A stretch of 64,000 nucleotides of DNA from Hyphomicrobiales bacterium (GCA_900467185.1 UBPA01000004.1:303344-367343), one strand, 5' to 3'; positions 21,682 through 32,684 are shown, counted from the stretch's first letter. Notes: generated by a model from the sequence alone, not told the origin. Numbers and translations are program-made.

Positions 21682-22608
21682 GTGAACTGGATTACCAACT
21701 ACGTTCGCCCGAAGATCAATTCGATGCTCGGCCGCCGCGAGGTTCCGGAAAACCTTTGGATCAAGTGCCCGGAAACGGGCGAGATGGTGTTTCACCGCGA
21801 TCTCGAAGAAAACAAATGGGTCATTCCAGCGTCCGGCTTTCACATGAAGATGCCGGCCAAGGCGCGCCTGAAGGACCTGTTCGATGACGGCGTCTACGAG
21901 GCTCTGCCGCAGCCGAAGGTGGCGCAGGACCCGCTGAAGTTCCGCGACTCGAAGAAATATACCGACCGCCTGCGCGACAGCCGTGCCAAGACCGAGATGG
22001 AGGACACGATCCTCGCCGGTGTCGGCACCGTCGAGGGCCTGAAGCTCGTGGCCGTCGTGCATGAATTCGCCTTCATGGGCGGCTCGCTCGGCATTGCCGC
22101 CGGCGAGGCGATCATCAAGGCCTTCGAACGCGCCATCGCTGAGAAGTGCCCGCTCGTCATCTTCCCGGCCTCGGGCGGCGCCCGCATGCAGGAGGGCATC
22201 CTCTCGCTCATGCAGCTGCCGCGCACCACCGTGGCCGTGCAGATGCTGAAGGAAGCAGGCCTTCCCTATATCGTCGTCCTGACGAATCCGACGACCGGCG
22301 GCGTTACCGCGTCTTACGCCATGCTCGGCGATCTGCATCTGGCGGAGCCGGGTGCCGAAATCTGCTTTGCCGGCAAGCGCGTCATCGAGCAGACCATCCG
22401 CGAAAAGCTCCCCGAGGGCTTCCAGACGTCGGAATATCTGATGGATCATGGCATGATCGACATGGTCATCAAGCGTCACGACATTCCCTCGACGCTCGCA
22501 CGCGTGCTGAAGATTATGCTCAAGAAGCCGGTCGATGCCGTCAAGCGCACCGTCGAGCCCGAGATCGTCGTTCCCCCGGCAGCCGTGCCGGTTGCGGCCA
22601 GCGTTTAA
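21682..22608 (+). CDS. accD: Acetyl-CoA carboxylase, carboxyltransferase beta subunit
   Basis: A 308-residue subunit of the acetyl-CoA carboxyltransferase that makes malonyl-CoA. The crotonase-fold core has [28 protein letters not shown] and [16 protein letters not shown]. The start is GTG 21682 after an AGGAG Shine-Dalgarno. In E. coli the N-terminus is a four-cysteine zinc ribbon. Here only Cys29 of that region remains ([12 protein letters not shown], then [12 protein letters not shown]), so zinc is unlikely to be bound; rhizobial relatives look the same. It lies 49 bp after trpA and eight bases before folC. Confidence 0.97.
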   Translation: MNWITNYVRPKINSMLGRREVPENLWIKCPETGEMVFHRDLEENKWVIPASGFHMKMPAKARLKDLFDDGVYEALPQPKVAQDPLKFRDSKKYTDRLRDSRAKTEMEDTILAGVGTVEGLKLVAVVHEFAFMGGSLGIAAGEAIIKAFERAIAEKCPLVIFPASGGARMQEGILSLMQLPRTTVAVQMLKEAGLPYIVVLTNPTTGGVTASYAMLGDLHLAEPGAEICFAGKRVIEQTIREKLPEGFQTSEYLMDHGMIDMVIKRHDIPSTLARVLKIMLKKPVDAVKRTVEPEIVVPPAAVPVAASV

Positions 22609-22616
22609 GGTCTGCG

Positions 22617-23957
22617 ATGACCGTTGCGGCGAGCGAAGCCACGCAGGAGATCGACAAGCTTCTTGCCCTTCATCCCAAAGGCTTCGATCTGTCGCTGGAG
22701 CGCGTCACCCGCCTCCTTGACAGGCTCGGCAACCCGCAGGACCGGCTGCCGCCCGTCATTCACGTGGCCGGCACCAATGGCAAGGGATCGGTCTCGGCCT
22801 TCTCCAGGGCGATCCTGGAGGCGGCGGGTCTCTCCGTCCACGTCCACACCTCGCCGCACCTCGTCACCTGGCATGAGCGCTATCGCCTCGGCGTCGAGGG
22901 TGGGCGCGGTGCCTATGCCACGGACGCGGTTCTCGCAGAGGCGGTGCGCCGCGTGGGTGCCGCCAATCGCGGCGAGACCATCACCGTCTTCGAAATCCTG
23001 ACCGCCGTCACCTTCGTTCTGTTCTCCGAGCATCCCGCCGATGTCGCGATCGTCGAGGTCGGCCTCGGCGGTCGTTTCGATGCGACGAACGTCATCACGG
23101 CGCCGGCCGTCTCCACGATCATGCCGATCTCGCTCGATCATCAGGCCTATCTCGGCGATCGTGTCGAACTGATCGCTGCGGAAAAGGCCGGCATCATGAA
23201 GCGCGGCTGTCCCGTCGTCATCGGGCAGCAGGAGGAAGAGGCCGCGCGCGACGTGCTGGTCGCCACCGCCGAGCGGCTGCGCTGCCCCGTGTCCGTCTAC
23301 GGACAGGACTTCATGGCGCATGAGGAGTTCGGCCGCCTGGTCTATCAGGACGATGCCGGACTGATCGACCTGCCGCTGCCGCGCCTGCCTGGCCGGCATC
23401 AATATGCCAACGCCGCCGCAGCGATCCGCACGATCCGCGCCGCCGGTTTCGATCCGTCGGATGCGGCGATCGAGAAAGGCCTGACGACGGTCGAATGGCC
23501 CGGCCGCCTGCAGCGGCTGACCAGCGGACGGCTGGCGGAACGCGCACCGAAACGCGCCGAAATCTGGGTGGATGGCGGCCATAACCCCGGTGCCGGCAAG
23601 GTGATCGCCGAGACGATGGCCAATCTGGAGGAGCGCGACCCGCGGCCTCTGTTCCTCATTATCGGCATGCTCAACACCAAGGATCCCGCCGGCTACTTCC
23701 AGTCCTTTTCCGGCCTTGCGGAACAGGTCTTCACCGTGCCGATCCGCGGTTCGGACGCCGGTATCGACCCGGTGGCGCTGGCGGAAGATGCCGCGGCCCA
23801 GGGCCTCGAGGTCGAGCCGGTTTCTTCGGTCGCGGAAGCGCTGGCCGTTATCTCGGGCCTGTTCGAAGACCAGCCGGTCGCCCCACGCATCCTCATCGGC
23901 GGTTCGCTCTATCTTGTCGGCAATGTCCTCGCCGACAACGGCACGCCGCCGCGCTGA
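22617..23957 (+). CDS. folC: Bifunctional dihydrofolate/folylpolyglutamate synthase
   Basis: A 446-residue Mur-ligase-fold enzyme that adds glutamate to dihydropteroate and to folates. The P-loop is HVAGTNGKGSVSAF near residue 45. The HTSPHLVTWHERYR segment and VEVGLGGRFDATNVI (metal and substrate side) are typical, and the C-terminal ligase domain has WVDGGHNPGAG. ATG 22617 is eight bases after accD. The operon trpF-trpB-trpA-accD-folC closes at a terminator shared with trxA. Confidence 0.96.
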   Translation: MTVAASEATQEIDKLLALHPKGFDLSLERVTRLLDRLGNPQDRLPPVIHVAGTNGKGSVSAFSRAILEAAGLSVHVHTSPHLVTWHERYRLGVEGGRGAYATDAVLAEAVRRVGAANRGETITVFEILTAVTFVLFSEHPADVAIVEVGLGGRFDATNVITAPAVSTIMPISLDHQAYLGDRVELIAAEKAGIMKRGCPVVIGQQEEEAARDVLVATAERLRCPVSVYGQDFMAHEEFGRLVYQDDAGLIDLPLPRLPGRHQYANAAAAIRTIRAAGFDPSDAAIEKGLTTVEWPGRLQRLTSGRLAERAPKRAEIWVDGGHNPGAGKVIAETMANLEERDPRPLFLIIGMLNTKDPAGYFQSFSGLAEQVFTVPIRGSDAGIDPVALAEDAAAQGLEVEPVSSVAEALAVISGLFEDQPVAPRILIGGSLYLVGNVLADNGTPPR

Positions 23958-23997
23958 ATGACGCGCTGAATGACGACAACGGAAAAAACGGCATGAA

Positions 23998-24023
23998 AAA
24001 ACCCGGCTGCGAGGCCGGGTTTT
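23998..24023. terminator. Bidirectional terminator between folC and trxA
   Basis: Stem AAAACCCGGC (23998-24007) and GCCGGGTTTT (24014-24023) with a 6-nt loop, between convergent genes; A and T tracts flank it on the two sides. Confidence 0.88.
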
Positions 24024-24058
24024 CCAATTCTTGGGTCTGACGATCCTAAAGCGGACAC

Positions 24059-24382
24059 TTATGCAGCGGCGTTCGTGATCCAGGAGGTCAGTGCGGTCTT
24101 CGGCGCTGCACCGACTTTGATGTCGGCCACTTCGCCGGCCTTGAAGATCGCGAGCGTCGGGATCGACCGGACACCGTACTGGGCGGCGATCTCGGGGTTC
24201 TCGTCGATGTTGATCTTGGCGACCTTCACCTTGCCGGCCATCTCGTTGGAGATTTCCTCGAGGCTCGGCGCGATCATCTTGCACGGACCGCACCATTCCG
24301 CCCAGAAATCGACGATAACCGGCTCCTGTGCATTGAGAACTTCATCCTGAAAATTGGATGTATCGACTTTCACGGTCGCCAT
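24059..24382 (-). CDS. trxA: Thioredoxin
   Basis: A 107-residue classical thioredoxin. The redox motif WAEWCGPCK places the CGPC pair near residues 31-34, the buried Asp is in IVDFWAEW, and the cis-proline loop is [16 protein letters not shown] 24382 was chosen over one 31 codons upstream because family members begin MATVKVDxxxF. It lies 89 bp after addA on the same strand and may be cotranscribed or have its own promoter. Confidence 0.97.
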   Translation of the reverse strand: MATVKVDTSNFQDEVLNAQEPVIVDFWAEWCGPCKMIAPSLEEISNEMAGKVKVAKINIDENPEIAAQYGVRSIPTLAIFKAGEVADIKVGAAPKTALTSWITNAAA

Positions 24383-24471
24383 GATGCGCTCCTCATTCCT
24401 ATGGTGCGGATGACCCGCGGGGCATGACCAGGATGTGATGATCCGGACCCTGCATTTCAATGTCCGGTATC

Positions 24472-27400
24472 TCATTTTGTGGCGAGGTCCACAAGCGCGG
24501 CATCGAGAAGCGCCTCCGGCAACTCGATTGCCGTGGGCCCCTCGGTGAAGACGAGGATGCAGCGGAACCGATGGGCCGGGTAGAGCGGCCGCAGGATCTC
24601 CCGGTAGATCGCAAGCTGCGTCCGATAGACGTTCGGCACGGCGCCGACGTTGCCGGGCACGGTCCGGTTCGTTTTGAAGTCCGCGATCACGACGCAGTTC
24701 TCGGCAACCGCCAGCCGGTCGATCCGGCCGGAGACGGCATGTTCGCGCGCACCGAGCCGAAGCGTCCCCATGATCGAGACCTCGGCGCGGCTGGTGCCGG
24801 AGAAAAGCGCGGAAAGCGCGGGATCGTCGATGACGGCGAGAACGGACTGTACGATGCCGTCTCGCTGCGCCTCGCTCCAGTTGGGGGCGGCGCGCGACAG
24901 ATAAAGTGCGGCATCGGCTTCGCGCGCCTCCGGCTGCCGCGCAGGCAGGACCTGCAGCAACCGATGCAGGATTGCGCCGCGCAACAGAGACGGTCCCGTG
25001 GCCTTGTCGTCGAGAAAGAGGCGCGAACCGGTGATCGTGTCCGCCGCGTCCGCCTCCACCGTGAAACCAGCGCCCGAAGGGCTTAAAGGCCGGGGAAGGT
25101 GACGCTGTGGCGGCAGGGGGTCAAGCAGCGCTTGCGGCAAGCTGCCGGCGTCATCGGCCGCGATGTCGACTTCTGCGGGCTCGATGTCGAAATCCGTCCG
25201 CTTGGTCAGCGCATGCCAGCGCGCACCGCTCCATTGCAGCCCGGCCACCGAGAAATCGACGGGCACCAGCCGGCCTTCCGCATCCGCGGCCAGACCGGCG
25301 CGCACCATGGCGTGCCAGCTTTCCGGATTGTCGAGCTTGCCACGGTAGCCGCAGACGATCAGGCGGTCGGCTGCCCGCGTCATGCCGACATAGAGCAGCC
25401 GGCGATACTCCTCTTCGGCACTTGCCTTCAGCCGCTGCGTATCGCTGTCGATCAGGCTGTTGGAGGGTGCCCGCGGCGGCCGCCAGACGGGAATGGTCGA
25501 GGCCTCCCCGTCGGCCCCGCGCCCGTTCGGCGACGGCAGCATGCGGAGTGCCGGAACATGCTGATTGTTGAACGCCTTGCCGCTGCCATCGACCAGGAAC
25601 ACGACCGGCGCCTCCAGGCCCTTTGCCGCATGCACGGTCATGACGCGAACCTCGTTGCGCTCCTTGTCCTGCTCCCGCTTGATGGTCGGCGCCTCCAGTT
25701 CGAGACCGGAAATGAAGCTCTGCAGACCGGGAAGCCCGTTGGCTTCGTGATCGAGGCAGAAAGTGAGGAACTCGTCGAGGATGTCGCTGACCTCGCTGCC
25801 GAGCCGCGACAGAAACGCCGCCCGCCCGCCATCGGCGCCCAGCAGGCGCGCATAGAGGTCATAGACCGAGAGCGTATCCGCCAGCGTCCGGTAAGTCGCC
25901 AGACGCGCGACGACCGGCGCGAGCGCCGGATCGGGTGACGCCTGGAGCGCGCTCCAGAGGCTGTGGCCGAGGGGGCGCAGGGTTGCAGCGTCCGCCAGCA
26001 CCTCCTCGGTCACGGCGAAGAGCGGGCTCTTCAGCACCGCGGCCAGCGACAGGTCGTCCTGCGGCAGGAGCAGGAACCGGCCGAGCGCCATCAGATCCTG
26101 AACGGCGATATGCGCCGTCAGCACCAGCCGGTCGGCGCCCGCGACGGGGATGTCGTGCCGCGTCTTCAAGGCCCGCATCAGCGCGTTGACGAAGGCATCG
26201 CGCATGCGCACCAGCACGATCACGTCGCCTGGCCGCATGACGCGGCGCGTGGTCTTCTCGATGATGGTCTCGGTGCCGATCCAGTGCGCCAGCGTCGCCG
26301 CGATGCGCTCGGCCAGAATGTTGGCCGGCGCATGTTCCGGCGTCGCATCGAAGGCTGCGGTCCAGTCCTCCTCCTCGAGGCTCGGTGCAGGGGCGATCGC
26401 GTCCCAGATCTCGACCAGACCCGGATGGCCGACGCGGTTGGAGGCATGCACGACGGGTTCGTTGCGGGCGCTGAGGCCGCGCGCATGGGCGGGCTCCCGA
26501 AACACCGTGTCGACGGCGGACAGCACGTCCTCGGTCGAGCGGAAGGAGAGCTGCAGCTGCACGGGGCTGAAGGCAAGTCCGCTCGCATCGATCCGCCGCT
26601 TCGCCTCGCGCGCCTCTTCCGAGAAGCGCTCCGGTCGCGCGCCCTGGAACGAGTAGATCGATTGCTTCTCGTCGCCAACGGCAAAAAGCGTCCGGTGGCG
26701 ACCGCGGGCGCTGTCGCCGGTAAAGAAGTCCTCGGCCAGCGACCGGATGATCGACCACTGCACCGGGCTCGTATCCTGCGCCTCGTCCACGAGAATATGG
26801 TCGATGCCTTGGTCAAGCTTGTAATGCACCCAGGCGCCGACATCCGCGCGGGTCAGAAGACGCGCGGTCCGGTTGATCAGGTCGTCGAAATCGAGCTGGC
26901 TGCGGCTCTTCTTGATGTCCTCATAGTCCTGCGTCAGCCGCTCGGCGAGCACCATTGCGGCCTGCGTCGCTTCGAACATATGGACGAGGGCCAGCCGGTC
27001 GGAGAGCGACAGGACGGCGTCGTAAGCAGCCTGCACCATGTCTTCGAGATCGGGAGCCGCCTTGCGCAGCGGCGCGGAAAAGAAGCCTGACATCGCCCGC
27101 GGTTTGCCCGAGGACGCGGAGAAAAACAGGTCCCGAACCGCCTGATAGCGCTGCAGCGGGGTTTTGAGCTCGGCCGTAACCGCGAGCCCGTCGGCGAAAT
27201 CCCGCACCTTGGCACCGCCCGACGCGCGCGCGATATCGATATAGCGCGTGAGATCCGGACCGTTGAGGCCGGCCAGCGGCCAGAACTGTGCGATAACGCT
27301 GTCCGCGGTTTCCTCCGCATCCAGTCCCAGCGCTTCGCGCAGAACGCGGTCCGTGCCGCCCGTCTGTTCGGCCTCGTTCAGAAAGGCCTGCAGCGCCGTG

Positions 27401-28041
27401 CGGTTGGCGACGATCATCGACAGCAGGCTTTCCAGCCCGGTGTCGTCGGCCAGCGCCAGCACGGTCTCGAAGGCGCCGGTCAGCACCGGATCGCCCTCCG
27501 TCGCCGCCGCCGTCAGGAGAAGACGGCGCGCGTCCGCCAGCAGGATCGTTGCCGTCCGGTCGTCGAGCACGGAGAAGTGGCCGGCGACATTGGCTTCCAG
27601 CGGAAACTGATGCAGCAGCGCCTCGCAAAAGGCGTGGATCGTCTGGATCTTCAGCCCGCCCGGCGTTTCCAGTGCGCGCGCAAACAGGCGCCGGGCTTCG
27701 GCGATCGTGGCGGCGCTCGGCGCCCGCCCTTCGAGCGCCGTGATCCGCGCCGAAAGCGTCGCGTCGTCCAGCGTCACCCATTCCGCCAGCCGCTCGAACA
27801 CGCGGTTCGACATTTCGGCGGCCGCCGCCTTGGTATAGGTCAGGCAAAGGATGGCCGAGGCGCGGCATCCAGAAAGCAAGAGCCGGATGACGCGCTGGGT
27901 CAGCACATGGGTCTTGCCCGAGCCGGCATTGGCCGAGACCCAGGCCGATCGTTGCGGATCCGAGGCGATGGCCTGTTGCGCCGTCGTCCAGTTCAGCCAG
28001 TCGGCGGGCGAGCCGCTCTTCGGTGCGAGATCGTCAGGCAT
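24472..28041 (-). CDS. addA: Double-strand break repair helicase-nuclease subunit AddA
   Basis: A 1189-residue UvrD-like superfamily 1 helicase with a C-terminal RecB-type nuclease; with AddB it resects double-strand ends for RecA loading, replacing RecBCD in alphaproteobacteria. Walker A is [15 protein letters not shown] near residue 30, Walker [14 protein letters not shown], motif [16 protein letters not shown] and motif V/VI regions [12 protein letters not shown] and [11 protein letters not shown]. The nuclease motif [10 protein letters not shown] lies about 70 residues from the C-terminus. ATG 28041 overlaps the end of addB by eight bases, and longer starts would lie inside addB. Confidence 0.95.
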   Translation of the reverse strand: MPDDLAPKSGSPADWLNWTTAQQAIASDPQRSAWVSANAGSGKTHVLTQRVIRLLLSGCRASAILCLTYTKAAAAEMSNRVFERLAEWVTLDDATLSARITALEGRAPSAATIAEARRLFARALETPGGLKIQTIHAFCEALLHQFPLEANVAGHFSVLDDRTATILLADARRLLLTAAATEGDPVLTGAFETVLALADDTGLESLLSMIVANRTALQAFLNEAEQTGGTDRVLREALGLDAEETADSVIAQFWPLAGLNGPDLTRYIDIARASGGAKVRDFADGLAVTAELKTPLQRYQAVRDLFFSASSGKPRAMSGFFSAPLRKAAPDLEDMVQAAYDAVLSLSDRLALVHMFEATQAAMVLAERLTQDYEDIKKSRSQLDFDDLINRTARLLTRADVGAWVHYKLDQGIDHILVDEAQDTSPVQWSIIRSLAEDFFTGDSARGRHRTLFAVGDEKQSIYSFQGARPERFSEEAREAKRRIDASGLAFSPVQLQLSFRSTEDVLSAVDTVFREPAHARGLSARNEPVVHASNRVGHPGLVEIWDAIAPAPSLEEEDWTAAFDATPEHAPANILAERIAATLAHWIGTETIIEKTTRRVMRPGDVIVLVRMRDAFVNALMRALKTRHDIPVAGADRLVLTAHIAVQDLMALGRFLLLPQDDLSLAAVLKSPLFAVTEEVLADAATLRPLGHSLWSALQASPDPALAPVVARLATYRTLADTLSVYDLYARLLGADGGRAAFLSRLGSEVSDILDEFLTFCLDHEANGLPGLQSFISGLELEAPTIKREQDKERNEVRVMTVHAAKGLEAPVVFLVDGSGKAFNNQHVPALRMLPSPNGRGADGEASTIPVWRPPRAPSNSLIDSDTQRLKASAEEEYRRLLYVGMTRAADRLIVCGYRGKLDNPESWHAMVRAGLAADAEGRLVPVDFSVAGLQWSGARWHALTKRTDFDIEPAEVDIAADDAGSLPQALLDPLPPQRHLPRPLSPSGAGFTVEADAADTITGSRLFLDDKATGPSLLRGAILHRLLQVLPARQPEAREADAALYLSRAAPNWSEAQRDGIVQSVLAVIDDPALSALFSGTSRAEVSIMGTLRLGAREHAVSGRIDRLAVAENCVVIADFKTNRTVPGNVGAVPNVYRTQLAIYREILRPLYPAHRFRCILVFTEGPTAIELPEALLDAALVDLATK

Positions 28042-31000
28042 CCCCCGTCTCCTCTTCGCCATCCGCGGTCGACCATTCGGCGACGCGCGCCAGATGATCA
28101 TATTCCCCGCCATAGGATTTCTCCTTCTGGACAATCACGCGCGAGGCGAAACCGCGCTGGCCCGATTGCAGCGCTCGCAGCAGGCCGGTGAACTGGGCGA
28201 GCGATTCGTCCGCCAGCATCTCCGCCGTCTTCGGCTCGACATCGCCCCGCGCCCGCCCCTCATTGTTGACCTCGTCCACCTCGAACCGATCTCCGGGCTT
28301 CAGCCGGACATAGAGAAGCGACTGGGGATGACGCCGGCCGACCGTGTCGAAGGCACCGGCCTTCAGGGCCGCGGCTTCGAGCGGCAGCTGCGGGTCGAGC
28401 AGCGCGCGGGCTTCCTTGACCGAAGGGTTGGCACCGGTCTTGTAATCGACGATGACCGCCGCGCCATCGGGGCCGATGTCGATCCGGTCGGCCAGGCCGG
28501 TCAGTTCGATATCGGCCACGCCGACCTGAAACTTGGCATAGCGCTCCAGAAAGGATTGCCGGATACCGTCCTTGCGGGAAACCTCCCAATCGATGAAGGC
28601 CCGGCCGACGGCCGCAAACCGGGGCCGCCAGATCACATCGATATGAACCGGCAACCGCTGTTCGTCGAAGGCTTCACCGATCAGCTGCTGCATGACGGCC
28701 TGCGCCTCCGGGCCCGCCGGATCGACCGTGCTCTTGGCGAAGCGCTCGACGATGGCGTGGTAGATGGTGCCGCGCTCGGCCGCGCCGGGGTCGGCATTGA
28801 AGCCGTCGATCGGCTGAAGGCGCAGGATGCGCCTGGCATAGATGGAATAGGGGTCGCGACGCAGACGTCCGACCTCGCTGAAAGAATAGCGCCGCGGCTG
28901 CAGCGCGAAAGCGGGCTTGGGTTCCGGACGCCTGGCCAGCGGCGTGTCGGGACGCGCGTCGAGAAGCGCGGCATAGCGCAGCCGGTCGCGGCCGTTTTCG
29001 CGCAGGCGTTGTCCCAGGTCCTTGCCGCCAACGGCGAGCAGCCGTTGCAGCCAGCGCGAGGCGACGGTGGGTGTCGCACCCTTGCGCAGCGACCGGCTGA
29101 ACACCAGCCGCCGCGTGCCGCAGGCCATCTGAAGATCGTGGGCCAGCTGGCCGATGCGCCGTTCCGGCGGCTCCAGGCCGATGCCGGTTTTCATGCTGCG
29201 CGACAGGAAGGGGTCGTTGGCGGTCTGTCCCGGCCATGTCCCCTCGTTCATGCCGCCGAGGACGACGAGATCGACGCTCTGCAATCGGGCTTCGAGCGCA
29301 CCGAAGATGAAGACGCGCGGGTGCCGCATGGCGCGGGGCTTGACGGCGGAACCGGCCATCAGCGCGTCCACGGCCTCGCACCACTGGCCGCCATCCGCCT
29401 CGATCCCGTCCGCTTCGATGACGGCCCGCAAGAGATCGGCGAGTGCCGCGCCCGCCTCGCCGGACCAGAGCGCCCCGAGGTCGCCCGTCTCCGTCATGGC
29501 CACACCTTCCAGCGCCCGGCCGGTCCGCTCGGCCCAGTCCGACAGGGTCAGCGACGTGCTGAACCCGCCGGCACCCTTTCGCCGCCGCACCAGCATGGCG
29601 ACGAGCGGCTCGATGGCCGTGGCGATGGCACCCGCCACGGTGCGGGCATCCTCGATATCCGCATCCGTCACCTGCACCAGCCATTCCGGCACATGGCGAT
29701 CGGCGCGCCGGCGCGCCGCCGCCTCGTCGAGCAGCGGCCTGAGATCCGCCATATCGGCCGGCACGGTGCCCCCGCGCAGTGCGAGCAGCTCGAGCAGCGT
29801 CACGGCCGAGCGGAAACGCTCGGGCGACACACCGAAGCGGGCGAGCGGATGCTTCATCAGCGTGGTGATGGCGACGGGATCGCCGGGACGCAGCGCCACA
29901 TCGAGCAGCAGCCGGACAAGCGTGCCCTGCGGCGTGGATGCGAGCGGCGTTCCCGCAGAATCATCCGCCTCGATGCCGAAGCGCTGCAGTTCCGCGGCCA
30001 CCCGGCGGGCGAGATCGCGGTCGGGCGTGATCAGCGCGGCCTGGCATTCCTCGTCCGTCTGCAATGCCAGCCGCAACGACAGCGCGATCGCCGTTGCCTC
30101 CTCGCGTTCGTTCACCGCCTCGATCAGGGCTGCATCCGAAAAGGCTGCCTCGACACGCCGCGCATCCAGCGAGCGTCGCACGGCGTCCCAGGAACTGGTG
30201 GCCTCGACCGGCAGGAAGGCATGCGACAGCGTCTCCGCCCGAACGGCGAGATCCGCGTCCACGGTGCCGATCGACACGATCTCCGCGCGCGCGATGCCCA
30301 TGCGCCGCAGAAGACGAACGAAGCCGTATTGCGGGTGGCTGCGGCTGGCGGACTCGTGGCTGCGGGCAGCGTCCGGCGGTGGCGGATCGATCAGGTTCCA
30401 GTCCGCATCCGTCATCGTCTCGTCCAGCCCGGGCAGCACGATCGCGCCTTGCGACAGCGTCTGCACCGCGAGGATCAGCCGGGCCGTGGCGGGAATGGAC
30501 CCCGTCGAACCCGCGATGATGACAGGGCCGTCGATCGCGCCGGCAGCGATCCGGTGGCTTTCGGCCTCGAGGACCGCATTGCGGTGGCGGGCGGGCGAGG
30601 AGCGGCTGAGCTCGGCGAGCCGGGCCGGCCAGAACTGGCTGGCGATCTGCAGGAACTCCAGCGTCAGCGTCCACCATTGCGCATAGTTGCTGGCATCGAG
30701 CGCGCCCAGGCTGTCCCAGTCGAGATCCTCCGTCTCGATATCGTCGATGATCTGCACGAGGTTGCGCGCAAGCCACAAGGCGTCGGCCGGGCTGGCCGGC
30801 GCGATCAGCGGGCTGTCGCCGTGGAGTTCGGTGACGATGCGCGGCAGCGTGTTGCGCCAGGCCAGAATCAGCCGCGACAGTTCGATCAGCCGCGCCGGGC
30901 CGGTCAAGGGCGGTGCGAGATCGAGAACGGCCGGCATCTCCGCATCGAAGAAGCCGCTATCGTCGTCCGTCTCCCCCAGCGCCCGGATGCTCGGCAGGAT

Positions 31001-31219
31001 GGCCGAGCGGGCGCCGAGGCAATCCACGAATTCCGAGCGCAGCACGCGCGCCGCGCGCCGGGTCGGCACGAAGATCGTCACGCCCGCAAGCGACAACGGA
31101 TCGGCCGGATCGTAGCGATAATCGGGCACGATCGTCCCGTCGCAGATCGCATGGACGAGCGTCTTCAGGAAGGGCACGCCGGCGGGGATGGTGAAGACGT
31201 TCTGTCGTGCGGGCGTCAT
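28034..31219 (-). CDS. addB: Double-strand break repair nuclease subunit AddB
   Basis: A 1061-residue partner of AddA. The N-terminal two thirds is a degenerate helicase-like region (VTIFVPTRRAARVLRSEF near residue 50, VIIAGSTGSIPATARL near residue 230, VVLGGMNEGTWPG). The C-terminal RecB-type nuclease domain has VIVDYKTGANPSV with the catalytic Asp and Lys. Alphaproteobacterial AddB has no active helicase; here no complete Walker A loop was found at the N-terminus. ATG 31219 is preferred because the upstream extension lies within the preceding gene. It is 11 bases after the murU-like gene. Confidence 0.93.
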   Translation of the reverse strand: MTPARQNVFTIPAGVPFLKTLVHAICDGTIVPDYRYDPADPLSLAGVTIFVPTRRAARVLRSEFVDCLGARSAILPSIRALGETDDDSGFFDAEMPAVLDLAPPLTGPARLIELSRLILAWRNTLPRIVTELHGDSPLIAPASPADALWLARNLVQIIDDIETEDLDWDSLGALDASNYAQWWTLTLEFLQIASQFWPARLAELSRSSPARHRNAVLEAESHRIAAGAIDGPVIIAGSTGSIPATARLILAVQTLSQGAIVLPGLDETMTDADWNLIDPPPPDAARSHESASRSHPQYGFVRLLRRMGIARAEIVSIGTVDADLAVRAETLSHAFLPVEATSSWDAVRRSLDARRVEAAFSDAALIEAVNEREEATAIALSLRLALQTDEECQAALITPDRDLARRVAAELQRFGIEADDSAGTPLASTPQGTLVRLLLDVALRPGDPVAITTLMKHPLARFGVSPERFRSAVTLLELLALRGGTVPADMADLRPLLDEAAARRRADRHVPEWLVQVTDADIEDARTVAGAIATAIEPLVAMLVRRRKGAGGFSTSLTLSDWAERTGRALEGVAMTETGDLGALWSGEAGAALADLLRAVIEADGIEADGGQWCEAVDALMAGSAVKPRAMRHPRVFIFGALEARLQSVDLVVLGGMNEGTWPGQTANDPFLSRSMKTGIGLEPPERRIGQLAHDLQMACGTRRLVFSRSLRKGATPTVASRWLQRLLAVGGKDLGQRLRENGRDRLRYAALLDARPDTPLARRPEPKPAFALQPRRYSFSEVGRLRRDPYSIYARRILRLQPIDGFNADPGAAERGTIYHAIVERFAKSTVDPAGPEAQAVMQQLIGEAFDEQRLPVHIDVIWRPRFAAVGRAFIDWEVSRKDGIRQSFLERYAKFQVGVADIELTGLADRIDIGPDGAAVIVDYKTGANPSVKEARALLDPQLPLEAAALKAGAFDTVGRRHPQSLLYVRLKPGDRFEVDEVNNEGRARGDVEPKTAEMLADESLAQFTGLLRALQSGQRGFASRVIVQKEKSYGGEYDHLARVAEWSTADGEEETGDA

Positions 31220-31230
31220 GGTTTCTTCCC

Positions 31231-31959
31231 TCAGGCGCGATCCGCCAACCGCGCGAACTGCGCTTCGGCCTTGCCGATCGCATCCGGCGTGCCGACGGTG
31301 ATCCATTCGCCTTCGAGCATCAGCCCATACAGGCGTCCGGCCGCAATCGCCGTGTCGAAATAGATGTTGAGATTGAAGGCATCCTTCGGCGCTTCGTCGA
31401 ACAGCGTGCTCATCAGGGCGATGGCGCCGGCATAGACGACGGGCTGCGGCAGCCCTTCGGCGTAGCGGACGAGCCGCCCGTCCGCCTGAAGCGAAAAATC
31501 CTTCTTGCCGTCATGCCCGGTCGTCCGGTCGAGATCGACGCAGAGAAGCAGCATGTCCATGCGGGCGGGATCGAAGGCCTCGGCAAGGCGGGCGAGATTG
31601 CTGCGCCCTTCCGGCTCGCCGATCCAGAAGAGGTCGGCATTCATGACCAGCACCGGGCCGGGATCGAGAAGCGCCAGCCCCTTGGCAAGACCTCCGCCCG
31701 AATTCATCAGGGCCGCGCGCTCGTCGGAAATCCGGATCGCCGGCGCCGGCCGGGCATGCAGATGCGCTTCCATGCGATCGGCGAAATGATGCACGTTCAC
31801 GGCCGCCGTCTTGATGCCCGCGGTCACCAGGAGATCGAGCACATGGTCGATCATCGGCTTGCCGGCGATCGGCACCAGCGGCTTCGGCATCGTGTCGGTG
31901 ATGGGACGCAGCCGCGTGCCTAATCCTGCGGCCAGCACCATGGCATTCTCGATGAGCAT
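31231..31959 (-). CDS. murU: Nucleotidyltransferase, probable MurNAc-1-phosphate uridylyltransferase (MurU)
   Basis: A 242-residue nucleotidyltransferase with AMVLAAGLGTRLRPITDTMPKPLVPIAGKPM at the N-terminus (its GLGTRLRP loop binds the nucleotide), plus VMNADLFW for the metal and GEWITVGTPDAI near the C-terminus. It matches the MurU family, which activates MurNAc-1-phosphate with UTP after AmgK phosphorylation in peptidoglycan recycling. It is often annotated mannose-1-phosphate guanylyltransferase. In other alphaproteobacteria the partner amgK (fused to tsaE) lies directly upstream; here that fusion is 12 kb away on the other strand, and the gene upstream is alkB-like. Confidence 0.82.
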   Translation of the reverse strand: MLIENAMVLAAGLGTRLRPITDTMPKPLVPIAGKPMIDHVLDLLVTAGIKTAAVNVHHFADRMEAHLHARPAPAIRISDERAALMNSGGGLAKGLALLDPGPVLVMNADLFWIGEPEGRSNLARLAEAFDPARMDMLLLCVDLDRTTGHDGKKDFSLQADGRLVRYAEGLPQPVVYAGAIALMSTLFDEAPKDAFNLNIYFDTAIAAGRLYGLMLEGEWITVGTPDAIGKAEAQFARLADRA

Positions 31960-32072
31960 GTCGCCCTTTCCTTGATTGGCGCCGCGATTCGCGATCGACG
32001 CCTCGCATCATTTCCGAAACGCGCCTGAGTTCAAGAACGGATGCCGTGTGATGTCATGTTGCCGGAGTCTTC

Positions 32073-32684
32073 TCATGGCGTGACCCGCCGAAGCGTCAGG
32101 TTGATGCGACCGCCATTCTTCAGAAGCGTCGAGGTCGCGGGGTAGATGCGGTCGACGCCGTGGAAGGCGAGCCGGCTTTCGCCGCCGAGAACCACGATGT
32201 CGCCGCTCGACAGCTTGAAGGAGACTGTCCGGTCGGTGCGCTCGCGCCCGCCGACCCGAAACAGGCAGGCATCGCCGAGCGACACCGAAACGACCGGCGT
32301 CTGAAGATCCTGCTCGTCCTTGTCCTGGTGCAGCCCCATCCGCGCGGTTTCCGCATAGAAATTGACGAGACAGGCCTGCGGCGGCTTGGATGCGCCGGCA
32401 ACCGTCTGCCAGAGATCGAGCAGGCTTTGCGGGATGGCGGGCCAGGGTGCCTGCGTTGCCGGATGCAGCGGCTGATAGCGATAGCCGAGAGCCTTGTCCG
32501 TGACCCAGCCCAGCGTGCCGCAATTCGTCATCCGCACCGACAGTTCCTTGCCGGTCTTCGGCATGGCGGGGCGATAGAGTGGGGCCGCCGCAACGACCGC
32601 CCGGATCTCCTCGACAAGGGCTTCCTGCCGATCGCGATCGAGAAAACCGGGAATATGGCGGAAGCCTTTCGGCAGGACCAGCAT
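32073..32684 (-). CDS. alkB: AlkB-family 2-oxoglutarate/Fe(II) dioxygenase
   Basis: A 203-residue oxygenase that removes methyl groups such as 1-methyladenine and 3-methylcytosine from DNA or RNA. The iron triad is in GLHQDKDE (His and Asp) and LAFHGVDRI (second His), and the 2-oxoglutarate arginines lie in GGRINLTLRR at the C-terminus. SVRMTNCGTLGWVTDKALGYRY is the substrate-side region. ATG 32684 follows a strong AGGAGGAGG Shine-Dalgarno; a start 12 codons earlier has none. It is followed by murU on the same strand, 113 bp away. Confidence 0.92.
   Translation of the reverse strand: MLVLPKGFRHIPGFLDRDRQEALVEEIRAVVAAAPLYRPAMPKTGKELSVRMTNCGTLGWVTDKALGYRYQPLHPATQAPWPAIPQSLLDLWQTVAGASKPPQACLVNFYAETARMGLHQDKDEQDLQTPVVSVSLGDACLFRVGGRERTDRTVSFKLSSGDIVVLGGESRLAFHGVDRIYPATSTLLKNGGRINLTLRRVTP

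Noticed and set aside
27851..31363. A 1170-codon open frame opposite addA/addB
   Set aside because: Antisense shadow; no domain or motif recognised, and both addA and addB carry complete family motifs.
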